Shown piece by piece: positions 8,767 through 16,849 of a stretch of DNA of 64,000 bases (within the stretch, counting starts at the first letter, position 1; every line of letters begins with the position of its first letter). The notes below the pieces were generated by a model, which was not told the origin of the DNA, ran no database searches, and saw only the letters and a program-made list of their open reading frames with translations. The position numbers and the translations under genes were made by a program. Source of the DNA: Cytobacillus depressus (GTDB taxonomy: Bacteria > Bacillota > Bacilli > Bacillales > Cytobacillaceae); assembly GCF_008923245.1 (NCBI RefSeq), contig NZ_WBOS01000003.1:372001-436000 (forward strand). The letters are read 5' to 3'.

Positions 8767-9810
8767 ATGGTTTACGTAACCTTGGCTCTTTGTTTTTTGG
8801 CATCGATTATTTTAACACCTTTGGTGAAAAAGTTTGCCTTTGCAATTGGAGCAACTGATAAACCGAATCAACGTAAAGTACATCAAAAAATCATGCCGCG
8901 TTTAGGTGGCCTAGCGATATTTATCAGCTTCATCATTGGTATATTATTTTTACGCCCGACAGATGAGTTTTCACTCCCTATTATTATCGGTAGCTTTATT
9001 ATCGTAATCACAGGAGTTTTAGATGATCTGTTTGAGCTATCCGCTAAAATTAAATTATTGGGGCAACTTGCCGCTGCATTAACTGTTGTGCTTGCAGGCG
9101 TACAAGTTGAGTTTATTAATATCCCTTTTTGGGGACCACTTGAGTTTGGTTTCTTCAGTATTCCATTAACGATTCTTTGGATTGTTGGTGTGACGAATGC
9201 AATCAACTTAATTGACGGGCTTGATGGCCTGGCTGCCGGTGTTTCATCCATTGCTTTAATTACCATTTCAGGTATGGCAGTATTAATGGGCGATGTCTAT
9301 GTTATGAGCATGGGCTTGATTGTTCTAGGTAGTACTTTAGGCTTCCTTGTTTATAATTTCCACCCTGCGAAAATTTTCATGGGGGATACAGGCGCGTTAT
9401 TCTTAGGTTATATTATTTCCGTTTTAGCTTTACTCGGATTTAAAAATATTACCATCTTATCATTAATTATCCCGGTTATTATTCTCGGGGTGCCTATATC
9501 TGATACATTGTTTGCGATTATTAGACGTTTTGTTAATAAACAGCCTTTGTCAGCTCCAGATAAATCCCATCTTCACCATTGTTTATTAAAACTCGGCTAT
9601 ACACATCGTCAAACGGTGCTGATTATTTATGCGATTGCCGCGATGTTTGGCATTGCAGCTTTTATTTTCTCCAATTCAACTTTGTGGGGCGCCATCTTAG
9701 TCATTGGAATTCTTATCTTGGCTATCGAAATCTTCGCAGAAAAAATTGGGCTTGTTAACAAAGACTACAAACCTTTACTGAAAATGATCAGCCAAGGAAA
9801 AGGCCGATAA
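8767..9810 (+). CDS. tagO: Undecaprenyl-phosphate N-acetylglucosaminyl-1-phosphate transferase TagO
   Basis: Integral membrane enzyme that transfers GlcNAc-1-phosphate from UDP-GlcNAc to undecaprenyl phosphate, the first step of wall teichoic acid and other wall glycopolymers. It belongs to the MraY/WecA superfamily: about ten hydrophobic segments, aspartate motif VLDDLFEL near residue 84, NAINLIDGLDGLAAG near 140, and the histidine motif SHLHHCLLKLGYTHRQ near 265. At 347 aa it matches TagO length. The start follows GAGGAGG. It lies at the expected position upstream of tagV and degS, but with three minus-strand genes inserted between it and tagV. Confidence 0.93.
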   Translation: MVYVTLALCFLASIILTPLVKKFAFAIGATDKPNQRKVHQKIMPRLGGLAIFISFIIGILFLRPTDEFSLPIIIGSFIIVITGVLDDLFELSAKIKLLGQLAAALTVVLAGVQVEFINIPFWGPLEFGFFSIPLTILWIVGVTNAINLIDGLDGLAAGVSSIALITISGMAVLMGDVYVMSMGLIVLGSTLGFLVYNFHPAKIFMGDTGALFLGYIISVLALLGFKNITILSLIIPVIILGVPISDTLFAIIRRFVNKQPLSAPDKSHLHHCLLKLGYTHRQTVLIIYAIAAMFGIAAFIFSNSTLWGAILVIGILILAIEIFAEKIGLVNKDYKPLLKMISQGKGR

Positions 9811-9820
9811 TTCATCTATA

Positions 9821-9857
9821 AGCAGCAACCTAATATACACTAGGTTGCTGCTTTTTT
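9821..9857 (+). terminator. Terminator of tagO
   Basis: AGCAGCAACCTA pairs with TAGGTTGCTGCT around an 8-nt loop, followed by a T-run. Confidence 0.9.
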
Positions 9858-9899
9858 ATTACAAAAATTTAGTTGCTGTCGCTTCTTCGTTTTCTACTG

Positions 9900-9994
9900 T
9901 GTACACCGCAGAAAGAAAACTTTGCAAAATGTCCTTTTGAGGTGTCAGACACCTTAAAAGGACATTTTTGGTTTTTGTCCACGGTAGAAAGACA
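9900..9994. repeat. REP-like symmetric double unit E
   Basis: A single GGTGTCAGACACC (9941-9953) is the head of two back-to-back units. To the right, AAGGACA lies at +17 (9958-9964) and AAAGACA at +47. To the left, measured on the other strand, AAGGACA lies at +17 (9936-9930) and GTGTACA at +47 (9906-9900). The inner arms make an extended stem from 9927 to 9969. The boxes are more degenerate than in the single units, but the offsets agree. Confidence 0.65.
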
Positions 9995-9996
9995 AG

Positions 9997-10045
9997 TGCC
10001 GGTCGATTCACTTCAATAGTGGAAGTGAACCGACCGGCATTTTAT
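9997..10045. terminator. Long hairpin between convergent genes
   Basis: TGCCGGTCG and TTCACTTC pair with GAAGTGAA and CGACCGGCA (17 bp with one mismatch), followed on the plus strand by TTTTATT. It lies between tagO and the convergent SLH-protein gene and is a probable backup terminator. Confidence 0.6.
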
Positions 10046-10091
10046 TGAGAATATACCATTTCGTATTTGGGAATTTTATTAATTAGCTTGA

Positions 10092-12080
10092 TTAATACAA
10101 AATACGATACATGAATAATACAAACTGAAATCTATTTACAGATTCCTTTGGACGGAATGTTTTGTCCGGGAACCCTTCTGTAACATTATTTGCTAATAGG
10201 ACAGAAATGGAGTCATAGCCAAAGGTTTTATTGTTCACATCCGTGAATGTGATTGGTGCACTTCCTGTTAATTTGAAGGCTCTGTGTAAAATGACAGCCA
10301 TTTCAGCTCTTGTTAATGGAGCGGATGGATCAAAAATATCTGCAGCTTTTCCGTTCATCACTTTGTGGTTTGCGATTGCTGCTATTTCTTTATAGTATTT
10401 ATGTGTTTTCGGTACATCCTTAAAATTAACATCCTGGACATTTGTTGTATCTAATTTTAAAGCCCGCCCAAGTAAGAGGGCAGCATCTAATCTCGTTAAA
10501 GAAGTATTCGGTTTAAAGGTTCCATCCGGATATCCGTTGATGATTTTGTCGTTCGTTAAAGCACTTATTTCTTTATAATATTTATAAGATGCAGGAACAT
10601 CAGAGAAAGCTGTTTTTTCTGCAATAACTTTAATGGGCAGAATTTGTGTCACGCCATCATATTTAACCGTAATCGTGCCTTGACCAGCTTTTGATGGGAT
10701 GACTGTATTTCCTTGGACCGTGCCTAAATCTGAGCTAATGGTTATTTTAGCCGGGTCTACTTGAATTGGATTGAAAAATTGGTCTAGTACATGGTTGACA
10801 CTTACCGTAATAGGTGTGCCGATTTGAACTTCTCCGGAAACAGATAAGCCTGCACTCATATATTTAGCAGCTCCTAGAGGAGAAGAGTCAATTACTTGAA
10901 GGGTTGAGGAAACTGCACGTTCTCTTCCGTCAGATGGAGTATTGGTCAAGGACGCCAATTCTGTGCCATGCTTTCTGACTAGCATAGCTGTTGAGCCTCC
11001 GCCATCTAAATTAATGGCTTTGTTCACTCCGATTTTAACAAGATATTGCGCGAATTCATGCAGGGTCATGCCTTTGCTGCCTGTTAATCTACCATCAACA
11101 GTGACCATATAGGCCTTTGATCCAGTTTTATCAAGGGCAATCGCCGTTCTTGGAGCACGCTCTCTTGACCTAATATTATTCGGATCCATATTTACACTAA
11201 CGACCCCGTTATTCACAAGCATAGGACCGCTCGCAAGCATAAACTTTGAACCCTTCCATTTACTATCTATATCAAGAGTGATTTGTACTTCATCACCAAT
11301 ATTCATACTTTCAAGAATCGCTTGTTTATCCCCGTGTGCTGAGAGGACAAATCCATCAGCGGGTATCGTAGTTGCCTTCGTATCACCAAACGGGCGAATC
11401 GCACTTACTGTCCCAGTGATTGTATCTCCAAACTGAAGGCTACGATTTTTTGAAGCATTTGTGAAAATAACTTCCACTCCATATTGATTAGCGCCTGTAC
11501 CGCTCGTCACGTTTTCAGGAGTATAAAGGATCAGCTCATTTGCTTGACGAGCCTTGTTTAAGCTTGTGATATCGTAAGAGGTGCCTAGATGGTTAAGTGA
11601 TAAATAGAGTTGATACTCATCAATTAAACCTTTTCCTGTGCTCGTAATTCCGAAAGCAGCTGGTTGATTCACATAATGCTCTCTCTCAAACTCTGTTAAT
11701 CCAATATTAACGATTTGATTATTATAGGCAATTAAATACATAGGAACCTTCGTTGTCATGTCGAAAAAAGAACCATTAATGGCACCGACCACTTTATGGC
11801 CAGCATAGTAGCTTTGTTTCGCTTGATTTGAAGTGGTTGCTAATGAATTTAGCGGGGTTGGAAACGATAAATTCAGCTGTGTATTCGGATCTAGTAAGTT
11901 AATTTCTAATAGATTAATATTTTGCTGGTAAGAATTAATAATCTCTTTATTATTTTTATATTGGACCCCTGAAGAAACCGGATATTGTTGAATGGTTTCC
12001 GCAAAAGTCGAGGACTGTGGAATGCTGAAAAATAACAAAGACAACACGAGTGCAACGATGATCTGCTTTTTCTGTAACAA
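10092..12080 (-). CDS. Secreted phosphodiester glycosidase (NAGPA) family protein with three SLH domains
   Basis: Predicted surface enzyme. A TTG start (after GAGGAGG) opens a signal peptide of about 28 residues with hydrophobic core IIVALVLSLLFFSI. The middle holds an NAGPA-type domain, including VVGAINGSFFD near residue 96 and INLDGGGSTAMLV near 350, a fold seen in phosphodiester alpha-N-acetylglucosaminidases. A ~100-residue linker follows. Three SLH repeats occupy about residues 490-660, starting FSDVPASYKYY, FKDVPKTHKYY and FTDVNNKTFGY. SLH domains bind pyruvylated secondary wall polymer. Located downstream of secA2-slaP and tagO, it is a plausible client of the accessory Sec route, which is an inference. 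The natural substrate cannot be read from sequence. No partner gene shares its transcript. Confidence 0.9.
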   Translation of the reverse strand: MLQKKQIIVALVLSLLFFSIPQSSTFAETIQQYPVSSGVQYKNNKEIINSYQQNINLLEINLLDPNTQLNLSFPTPLNSLATTSNQAKQSYYAGHKVVGAINGSFFDMTTKVPMYLIAYNNQIVNIGLTEFEREHYVNQPAAFGITSTGKGLIDEYQLYLSLNHLGTSYDITSLNKARQANELILYTPENVTSGTGANQYGVEVIFTNASKNRSLQFGDTITGTVSAIRPFGDTKATTIPADGFVLSAHGDKQAILESMNIGDEVQITLDIDSKWKGSKFMLASGPMLVNNGVVSVNMDPNNIRSRERAPRTAIALDKTGSKAYMVTVDGRLTGSKGMTLHEFAQYLVKIGVNKAINLDGGGSTAMLVRKHGTELASLTNTPSDGRERAVSSTLQVIDSSPLGAAKYMSAGLSVSGEVQIGTPITVSVNHVLDQFFNPIQVDPAKITISSDLGTVQGNTVIPSKAGQGTITVKYDGVTQILPIKVIAEKTAFSDVPASYKYYKEISALTNDKIINGYPDGTFKPNTSLTRLDAALLLGRALKLDTTNVQDVNFKDVPKTHKYYKEIAAIANHKVMNGKAADIFDPSAPLTRAEMAVILHRAFKLTGSAPITFTDVNNKTFGYDSISVLLANNVTEGFPDKTFRPKESVNRFQFVLFMYRILY

Positions 12081-12167
12081 AGAATTGCCTCCTCAAGATG
12101 AATAGTTTTTGCCAATAAATGTTTCGCCTCTATAGTTCTACCATACTATAAAAATAATGTCGAATGA

Positions 12168-12199
12168 AAAAAAGACTAGATTATTAGTCTAGTCTTTTA
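12168..12199 (-). terminator. Terminator of the YknWX-like operon
   Basis: AAAAGACTAGA and TCTAGTCTTTT arms around TTATTAG. On the minus strand it ends in a run of seven T. Confidence 0.85.
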
Positions 12200-12303
12200 A
12201 TAAGAAGGCTACTGCAAGTGTGTCTTTAGTGAGCAAGCTTTACTTAGCTTTACTGTGCTGAAGTAATCACCACGCAGTATATTAAATCTGATGATATTAA
12301 TTT

Positions 12304-13515
12304 TTAATGAAAAAATCCACGCACGATATATTTCCATTTAGATTTCAAGCTTTGCTTCAAACTTGATTTAGATAGTTCTTTTATTTTTATCGGTGTTGTA
12401 AATGGAGAGTGGGTACTGTATTTCACTTCTTCAGCGTTCGATGCAAACACATCCTCTTTATTCACACCTGAAATAACTTCTAGCTTTTGATTACTTTCAA
12501 TCCCGGTTTGAATGGAACGCTTTTCGACCGTACCGGATGAAGATAAAACATTGATAAAAGTACCGCTCTTTTTCTTCTTGATGCTTGTTTCCGGAATGAT
12601 TAGGGCAGGAGCAGCTTCCTCTAATATAATTCCAACATTGACATGCTTTCCGGCAATGAGATCATCGGAAGGATTATCGACCTGTATACGGATTGGATAA
12701 GTTGATTCCTGGTCAATTTCAGGTTCATTTTCCGGTAAAGGAGAGATGTCCGAGATTGTACCGATGTCAGCCTCTTTATTCCCGATAGACACCTTCATTC
12801 CTTCTTCAACTTTATGAATTTCCGTCTCACTCAAGCTTCCTTTAATGGAAGGCGTTTTCGAACTAATGGTTATGACAGGAGCAGATAAATCATATTTCAC
12901 ATTCTTTACATAGCCATCGAATTCACTTTCCACTACGATTGAATCTGGTTTTTCTTCTATTTTTCGAATTTGTTCTTGTATTCTCGCAGCTTCGCCTAAA
13001 TAGAATTCTTTTTCAAGCTCTTTTTCGTAAATATTTGATTGAATGTTATAAACACTTTCTAATTCATCTTGACGCTCTTTTTCTTTTTGCCCGCTTCTCG
13101 CTTCATCTAGTAAAGCTTCTAATTGATCAATCGCGGTATCTACGCTGCTTGCTTTATTCTCTAACTCTGTTATTTCTGTTTCCAATTTCCCTATTTCGTC
13201 ACTTGTATTAAAAGGAGAGTATTCAAACAATGGCGTTCCGATTGACACTTCTTCTCCTTTTTTTACATAGAATTGCTTAAATACTCCATGATTTTCGTTG
13301 AAGTAAACGTGGTATTCTTCTTCAGGAATGACTATTCCTTCGGTCAATAACGAATTTTTTAACTGCCCAATCTTCACATTCTCCCAATGATTAATTCTCT
13401 CAACTCTAGTAATCTTGCTCTCTTTTTTGACAATGAGAAAAAGATTCGCTGAGAAAAAGATAACTAAAAGAGCAATGATTATTCTTTTTTTCCAGTTTTT
13501 CAATTGAATCACCAT
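12304..13515 (-). CDS. HlyD/YknX-like membrane fusion (adaptor) protein
   Basis: Periplasmic-adaptor type protein of the HlyD/RND family. A single N-terminal membrane anchor (residues ~11-29, IIIALLVIFFSANLFLIV) is followed by a barrel/lipoyl half-motif (GVFKQFYVKKGEEVSIGTPLFEY). A coiled-coil of about 80 residues rich in E/K comes next, then the second lipoyl half (ESEFDGYVKNV) and beta-barrel domains. In B. subtilis, YknX works with YknW (Yip1) and the ABC proteins YknYZ to resist the SdpC toxin. Here the upstream gene is a Yip1-like protein but no ATPase/permease follows. An alternative TTG start at 13503 with GGTGAT upstream is possible. Adaptor family is firm; transport partner is unknown. 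Confidence 0.85.
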   Translation of the reverse strand: MVIQLKNWKKRIIIALLVIFFSANLFLIVKKESKITRVERINHWENVKIGQLKNSLLTEGIVIPEEEYHVYFNENHGVFKQFYVKKGEEVSIGTPLFEYSPFNTSDEIGKLETEITELENKASSVDTAIDQLEALLDEARSGQKEKERQDELESVYNIQSNIYEKELEKEFYLGEAARIQEQIRKIEEKPDSIVVESEFDGYVKNVKYDLSAPVITISSKTPSIKGSLSETEIHKVEEGMKVSIGNKEADIGTISDISPLPENEPEIDQESTYPIRIQVDNPSDDLIAGKHVNVGIILEEAAPALIIPETSIKKKKSGTFINVLSSSGTVEKRSIQTGIESNQKLEVISGVNKEDVFASNAEEVKYSTHSPFTTPIKIKELSKSSLKQSLKSKWKYIVRGFFH

Positions 13516-13517
13516 CT

Positions 13518-14180
13518 TTATAATAACCCTTCGATATTAGTGTAATGAAGAAGTGTTGATATGATAAGCAGGAATAAATAAGCAACCATCACTAAACTAA
13601 AAATCACTCTTGGCTCTTTTTCTGTCATTTTCTTAATATATGTGTATTGTAAATAAATCGCCCAAATATGAAAGACTGAAATGGAACCAAATAGGGTAAT
13701 CAGCAATTCATTGTTCGTTACATATTGAATAATTACACCGAGTGAAAGCGGTGAAGAAAATAGATCAATGCCTAAAAGCAGGGCAAACAATAGATGGACT
13801 GCTTTTCCAATTAGTAAAATAAATAGAATAAACGTTTGAGTCGATAGAAGCTTTGTATAAGGTATTTCCGTCACAGTCCAAAAAAAGAGAGCAGGAAGAA
13901 ACAGCATAAATACCGCAAATAGCAGCCCCCAAAGAGTTTTTCCGAACGCAAACAAAAGCTTAATAGATTCAAAGTCACTGCTGGGGAGAGTCAATAAATC
14001 TTTTGAAAGTATTTCGTTGCCAATTCCAAAAAAGGCTGTTAAAAGGGCTAGAAAACCACTAGAGCAAATTAAAAGAATGATTCGCTTCCAGAGCCCCTGG
14101 ATTTTTTCCGCTTGGCTTAGCTGATAGTTTAGATAAGAAGGGTAAACAATGCCTTTCACTAGCCGAAGTTTATAGAACAT
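13518..14180 (-). CDS. Yip1/YknW-like polytopic membrane protein
   Basis: The product has about five to six membrane segments and a charged N-terminus (MFYKLRLVKGIVYPSYL), typical of Yip1-domain proteins such as YknW, which assist assembly of adaptor-type exporters. GGAGG (minus strand) is spaced correctly for the ATG at 14180, so the in-frame ATG at 14195 is not used. This gives 220 aa. The stop lies 2 bp upstream of the adaptor gene, so the two are translationally linked. The pair lacks YknY/YknZ homologues. Low sequence conservation makes the Yip1 label moderate; co-occurrence with the adaptor supports it. Confidence 0.7.
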   Translation of the reverse strand: MFYKLRLVKGIVYPSYLNYQLSQAEKIQGLWKRIILLICSSGFLALLTAFFGIGNEILSKDLLTLPSSDFESIKLLFAFGKTLWGLLFAVFMLFLPALFFWTVTEIPYTKLLSTQTFILFILLIGKAVHLLFALLLGIDLFSSPLSLGVIIQYVTNNELLITLFGSISVFHIWAIYLQYTYIKKMTEKEPRVIFSLVMVAYLFLLIISTLLHYTNIEGLL

Positions 14181-14318
14181 AAGGACCTCCACCATATATG
14201 ATTGCTAGTTCTATTTTAGCCTATAAACATAGTAACTTGAAATAAAAACCAGTAACTTTCATAAATACCTACTAATTACATAGGTAGCTTAACGAATTCG
14301 ACGACGATTTAGTTTTAT

Positions 14319-14354
14319 ATAAAAAACAACCGACACCAAAAATGTCGATTGTTT
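14319..14354 (-). terminator. Terminator of tagV
   Basis: AAACAACCGACA pairs with TGTCGATTGTTT around CCAAAAA. The T-run lies on the minus strand. Confidence 0.8.
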
Positions 14355-14389
14355 AGTATATTTATAGTTTAAGGATAAAAATACGTCAT

Positions 14390-15412
14390 CTAAGGAGTAG
14401 TATCTTCCACTGAATGATGATCTGAAGCAACAGTACTCGAAACATCGAGGTGGCTTTTCAATGTTTGTTTAATCTCATTAAGGGAAGCGGTATCTAATTG
14501 ATAGTAATAAATGCCATTGATGTAATTGTCTGCGCCGGCAAGAGATAAGGATTCAATATTTAATTTCGTACCAGCAGTCATATAGTCAATGAATTTTTTC
14601 ATTTCAGTGAATGATAAGTCGGTTGTCATATTTTCTCCCACAGCCTCAATCACATCCGCATACTTTGTAACAGACTTCACAGAGGTTGCTTTATTCGCGA
14701 TGGCTTTTAAAATTTCTTGCTGTCTTTTTCCGCGTTCGACATCATTATCTAGTTTACGTGTTCTTGCTAAAGCTAGGGCTTCTTCGCCATTTAGCTGCTG
14801 TAAACCGGCTTTTAGGTGAATGGCATTTTGCCGGTCATGTGAATCTTGCTCGCTAAAAGTATAAGGAACATCGACTTCAATGCCGCTAAGTGCATCGACA
14901 ATGTCAATAAAAGCATTAAAGTTCACATTCACATAATAGTCGATTGGTATATCCAGTAAACCTTCTACCGTTTCCATTGTTGATGCGATTCCGCCTTTGC
15001 CGTAAGCGTGATTGATCTTGTCATTATAGCCTTTCCTTGGTATGTATACATAGGAATCCCGAGGAATGCTTAACAGCTTTACAGATTTTGCTTGCTCATT
15101 GAAAGTAGCAAGCATGAGGGCATCTGTTCTCGATCCACTTGAATAATTACGTGTATTACTATCATCAATTCCAACAATAAGAACAGAGATATTATCCAAT
15201 TTGGGATCAACCTTCTGTTCCCGCTTTGTCTGTTCCCTAATAATTGGTTCATATGAGTTGTCCATGACGGATTGAGCTTTATTATATAATAAGGCGGCGT
15301 ATGATGTAGCACCCAATAAAACAATTAGGAACGGGGTTAAAACAAAGAGAAAGACTTTTTTTCGTTTTTTGCTTTGCTTTTTAGCTCGATGGCTTTGTCT
15401 AGATTTAGACAT
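14390..15412 (-). CDS. tagV: LytR-CpsA-Psr family wall glycopolymer ligase
   Basis: LCP proteins transfer wall teichoic acid or related polymers from undecaprenyl carrier to peptidoglycan. The basic N-terminus (SKSRQSHRAKKQSKKRKK) precedes one membrane segment (VFLFVLTPFLIVLLGATSYAALL). The LCP domain has VLIVGIDD near residue 79, SRTDALMLAT near 96, the lipid-phosphate arginine motif LLSIPRDSYV near 115, and ALALARTRKLDNDVERGKRQQEIL near 205. The product is 340 aa. Synteny with tagO, yvyE and degS points to TagV (YvhJ) rather than TagT or TagU, though paralogue assignment by motif alone is not possible. AAAAGGAGCG precedes the ATG and a terminator follows. Confidence 0.88.
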   Translation of the reverse strand: MSKSRQSHRAKKQSKKRKKVFLFVLTPFLIVLLGATSYAALLYNKAQSVMDNSYEPIIREQTKREQKVDPKLDNISVLIVGIDDSNTRNYSSGSRTDALMLATFNEQAKSVKLLSIPRDSYVYIPRKGYNDKINHAYGKGGIASTMETVEGLLDIPIDYYVNVNFNAFIDIVDALSGIEVDVPYTFSEQDSHDRQNAIHLKAGLQQLNGEEALALARTRKLDNDVERGKRQQEILKAIANKATSVKSVTKYADVIEAVGENMTTDLSFTEMKKFIDYMTAGTKLNIESLSLAGADNYINGIYYYQLDTASLNEIKQTLKSHLDVSSTVASDHHSVEDTTP

Positions 15413-15516
15413 GAGATCGCTCCTTTTAAAAAATAAGGATGTATTACAATTGCATCAGGTATATATACTTAATTTGCCCAATTATATTTTACAGTTTCCG
15501 TCCCAAAACGTAAATC

Positions 15517-16155
15517 TTATTTTTCCAGTTCGTCCTCCAAATATAACTGCTCGCCTTTCGTGATCACCCCTTGTCCATTCGTTAGTTCAACCATCCAATT
15601 CGTAAAATTGTCTGTCTGATCTTCTTCCACGAAGGTTTCGAATTCAACATTGTCGAGGTAATGGATTTCTTTCAAGGTGTATATTGAGGAGCGCAGTTCA
15701 TTTTCGAGCTTGCCAAGCCAAGTGTAGTCAACTTTTGTGTGCATGATGCGCATGAGTTTTCTTTCGACAATGCCTGTTGTGTCAATCCCTTCGGAGGTGG
15801 CTTTGCCGTATGCGCGAATGAGTCCGCCAGCGCCTAGTTTGATGCCGCCAAAATAGCGCGTAATGACGACGGCTGTGTCTTTTAGATGTTTTTTCTTTAA
15901 TACTTCAAGGATAGGGACACCTGCTGTACCGCTCGGCTCGCCATCGTCATTCGCTTTTTGAATTTGGTCATTTTCACCGATCATATAAGCGGAGCAATTA
16001 TGTGTTGCATCCCAATGCTTCTTTTTAATTTGCTGAATGAAATCCTGTGCTTCTACTTCCGATTCTGCTCTTGTCACGTATGCGATAAAACGCGATTTTT
16101 GAATAACAATTTCATGTTCTCCGTATCCTTTAACTGTATAGTAACGGGGCAGCAT
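15517..16155 (-). CDS. yvyE: YigZ/IMPACT family protein YvyE
   Basis: A 212-aa member of the UPF0029/IMPACT family. The N-terminal domain has the signatures KSRFIAYV, HNCSAYMIG, DDGEPSGTAGVPIL and VVITRYFGGIKLGAGGLIRAYGKA. A DUF1949-like C-terminal domain (residues ~140-205) follows. E. coli YigZ and eukaryotic IMPACT are linked to translation regulation, but biochemical function in Bacillus is not established. The position next to degS, divergently transcribed, is as in B. subtilis. AAAGGAGCG lies upstream of the ATG. Confidence 0.93.
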   Translation of the reverse strand: MLPRYYTVKGYGEHEIVIQKSRFIAYVTRAESEVEAQDFIQQIKKKHWDATHNCSAYMIGENDQIQKANDDGEPSGTAGVPILEVLKKKHLKDTAVVITRYFGGIKLGAGGLIRAYGKATSEGIDTTGIVERKLMRIMHTKVDYTWLGKLENELRSSIYTLKEIHYLDNVEFETFVEEDQTDNFTNWMVELTNGQGVITKGEQLYLEDELEK

Positions 16156-16214
16156 ATGACCGCTCCTTTCTGGTTTTTCTTTTTATAAAAATAATATTGG
16201 TTTTTGAAGTTAGA

Positions 16215-16402
16215 AAATGGTCTAGCTCCAGGCGCCATCGGCTCGCCGACTAAGAACGCCACGTCCTGTGGCATCGTCGGCACTAGTACGTCCTGTACGT
16301 CGGAGGTCATAAGCCAATCTGTCAAAAAGGCTAAAGAACAACCTGTCTGCCGGCTCGTCTTATGCTAGTTGCCGAAAGCTAAGCGCCTTGCGCTTTTCTT
16401 AT
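16215..16402. repeat. Structured intergenic repeat (TCTAGCTCCAGGCGCC ... GCGCCTTGCGCTTTTC)
   Basis: A ~185-bp GC-richer block in AT-rich surroundings between yvyE and degS. It holds nested inverted repeats: GCCGAC/GTCGGC enclosing GCCAC-GTCCT-GTGGC, then ACGTCCTGTACGT. It ends in AAGCGCCTTGCGCTTTTC. I recall similar blocks in other Bacillaceae intergenic regions, which suggests a multicopy element. Only one copy is in this window, so this is from memory, not shown here. It carries no supported ORF. Confidence 0.55.
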
Positions 16403-16849
16403 TATAATTCGACACAATTTGAAACATCAAATATTAGGTGGAATTGTTTTTTTGTAATATAAAACCACATAGTTTTGTAATGGAATTTTAATATAGCATT
16501 TTAGGGTCCATGGTATAATAACACTAGCTCCATGGGGAATACACTTGTGTGGGCATATTGTTGGACCAGCTTTTATCGTGTTCATGAATACTTCGTCGTT
16601 GTCAATCGGCGTTTATAAGATACATATGAGACGTGTTATTATATAGGATATAAGACACAGGAGATAAACTCAAGCATAAGACTTTTTATCGAATTTTACT
16701 GAATATCGTCTATTTTCTTAGCTGGAATGATAGTATCTCTAATTAAATCAAGCTAAAATAAGGATTATAATTATAGGACTTCATTTAGATCCCAGATTAG
16801 CTTTTTATAAAAACTACTTTGAGGGCATCTAAACATTGGAGGTAACCTA
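16403..16849 (+). promoter_or_regulatory. degS upstream region with extended -10 at 16511
   Basis: No gene is seen in this ~450-bp stretch. TGGTATAAT (16511-16519) is a good extended -10 element and would give a leader of about 330 nt. A further AT-rich element (TTATTATATAGGATATAAG) lies near 16637. No recognisable riboswitch aptamer was found. The length suggests additional regulation of degSU. Confidence 0.45.
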
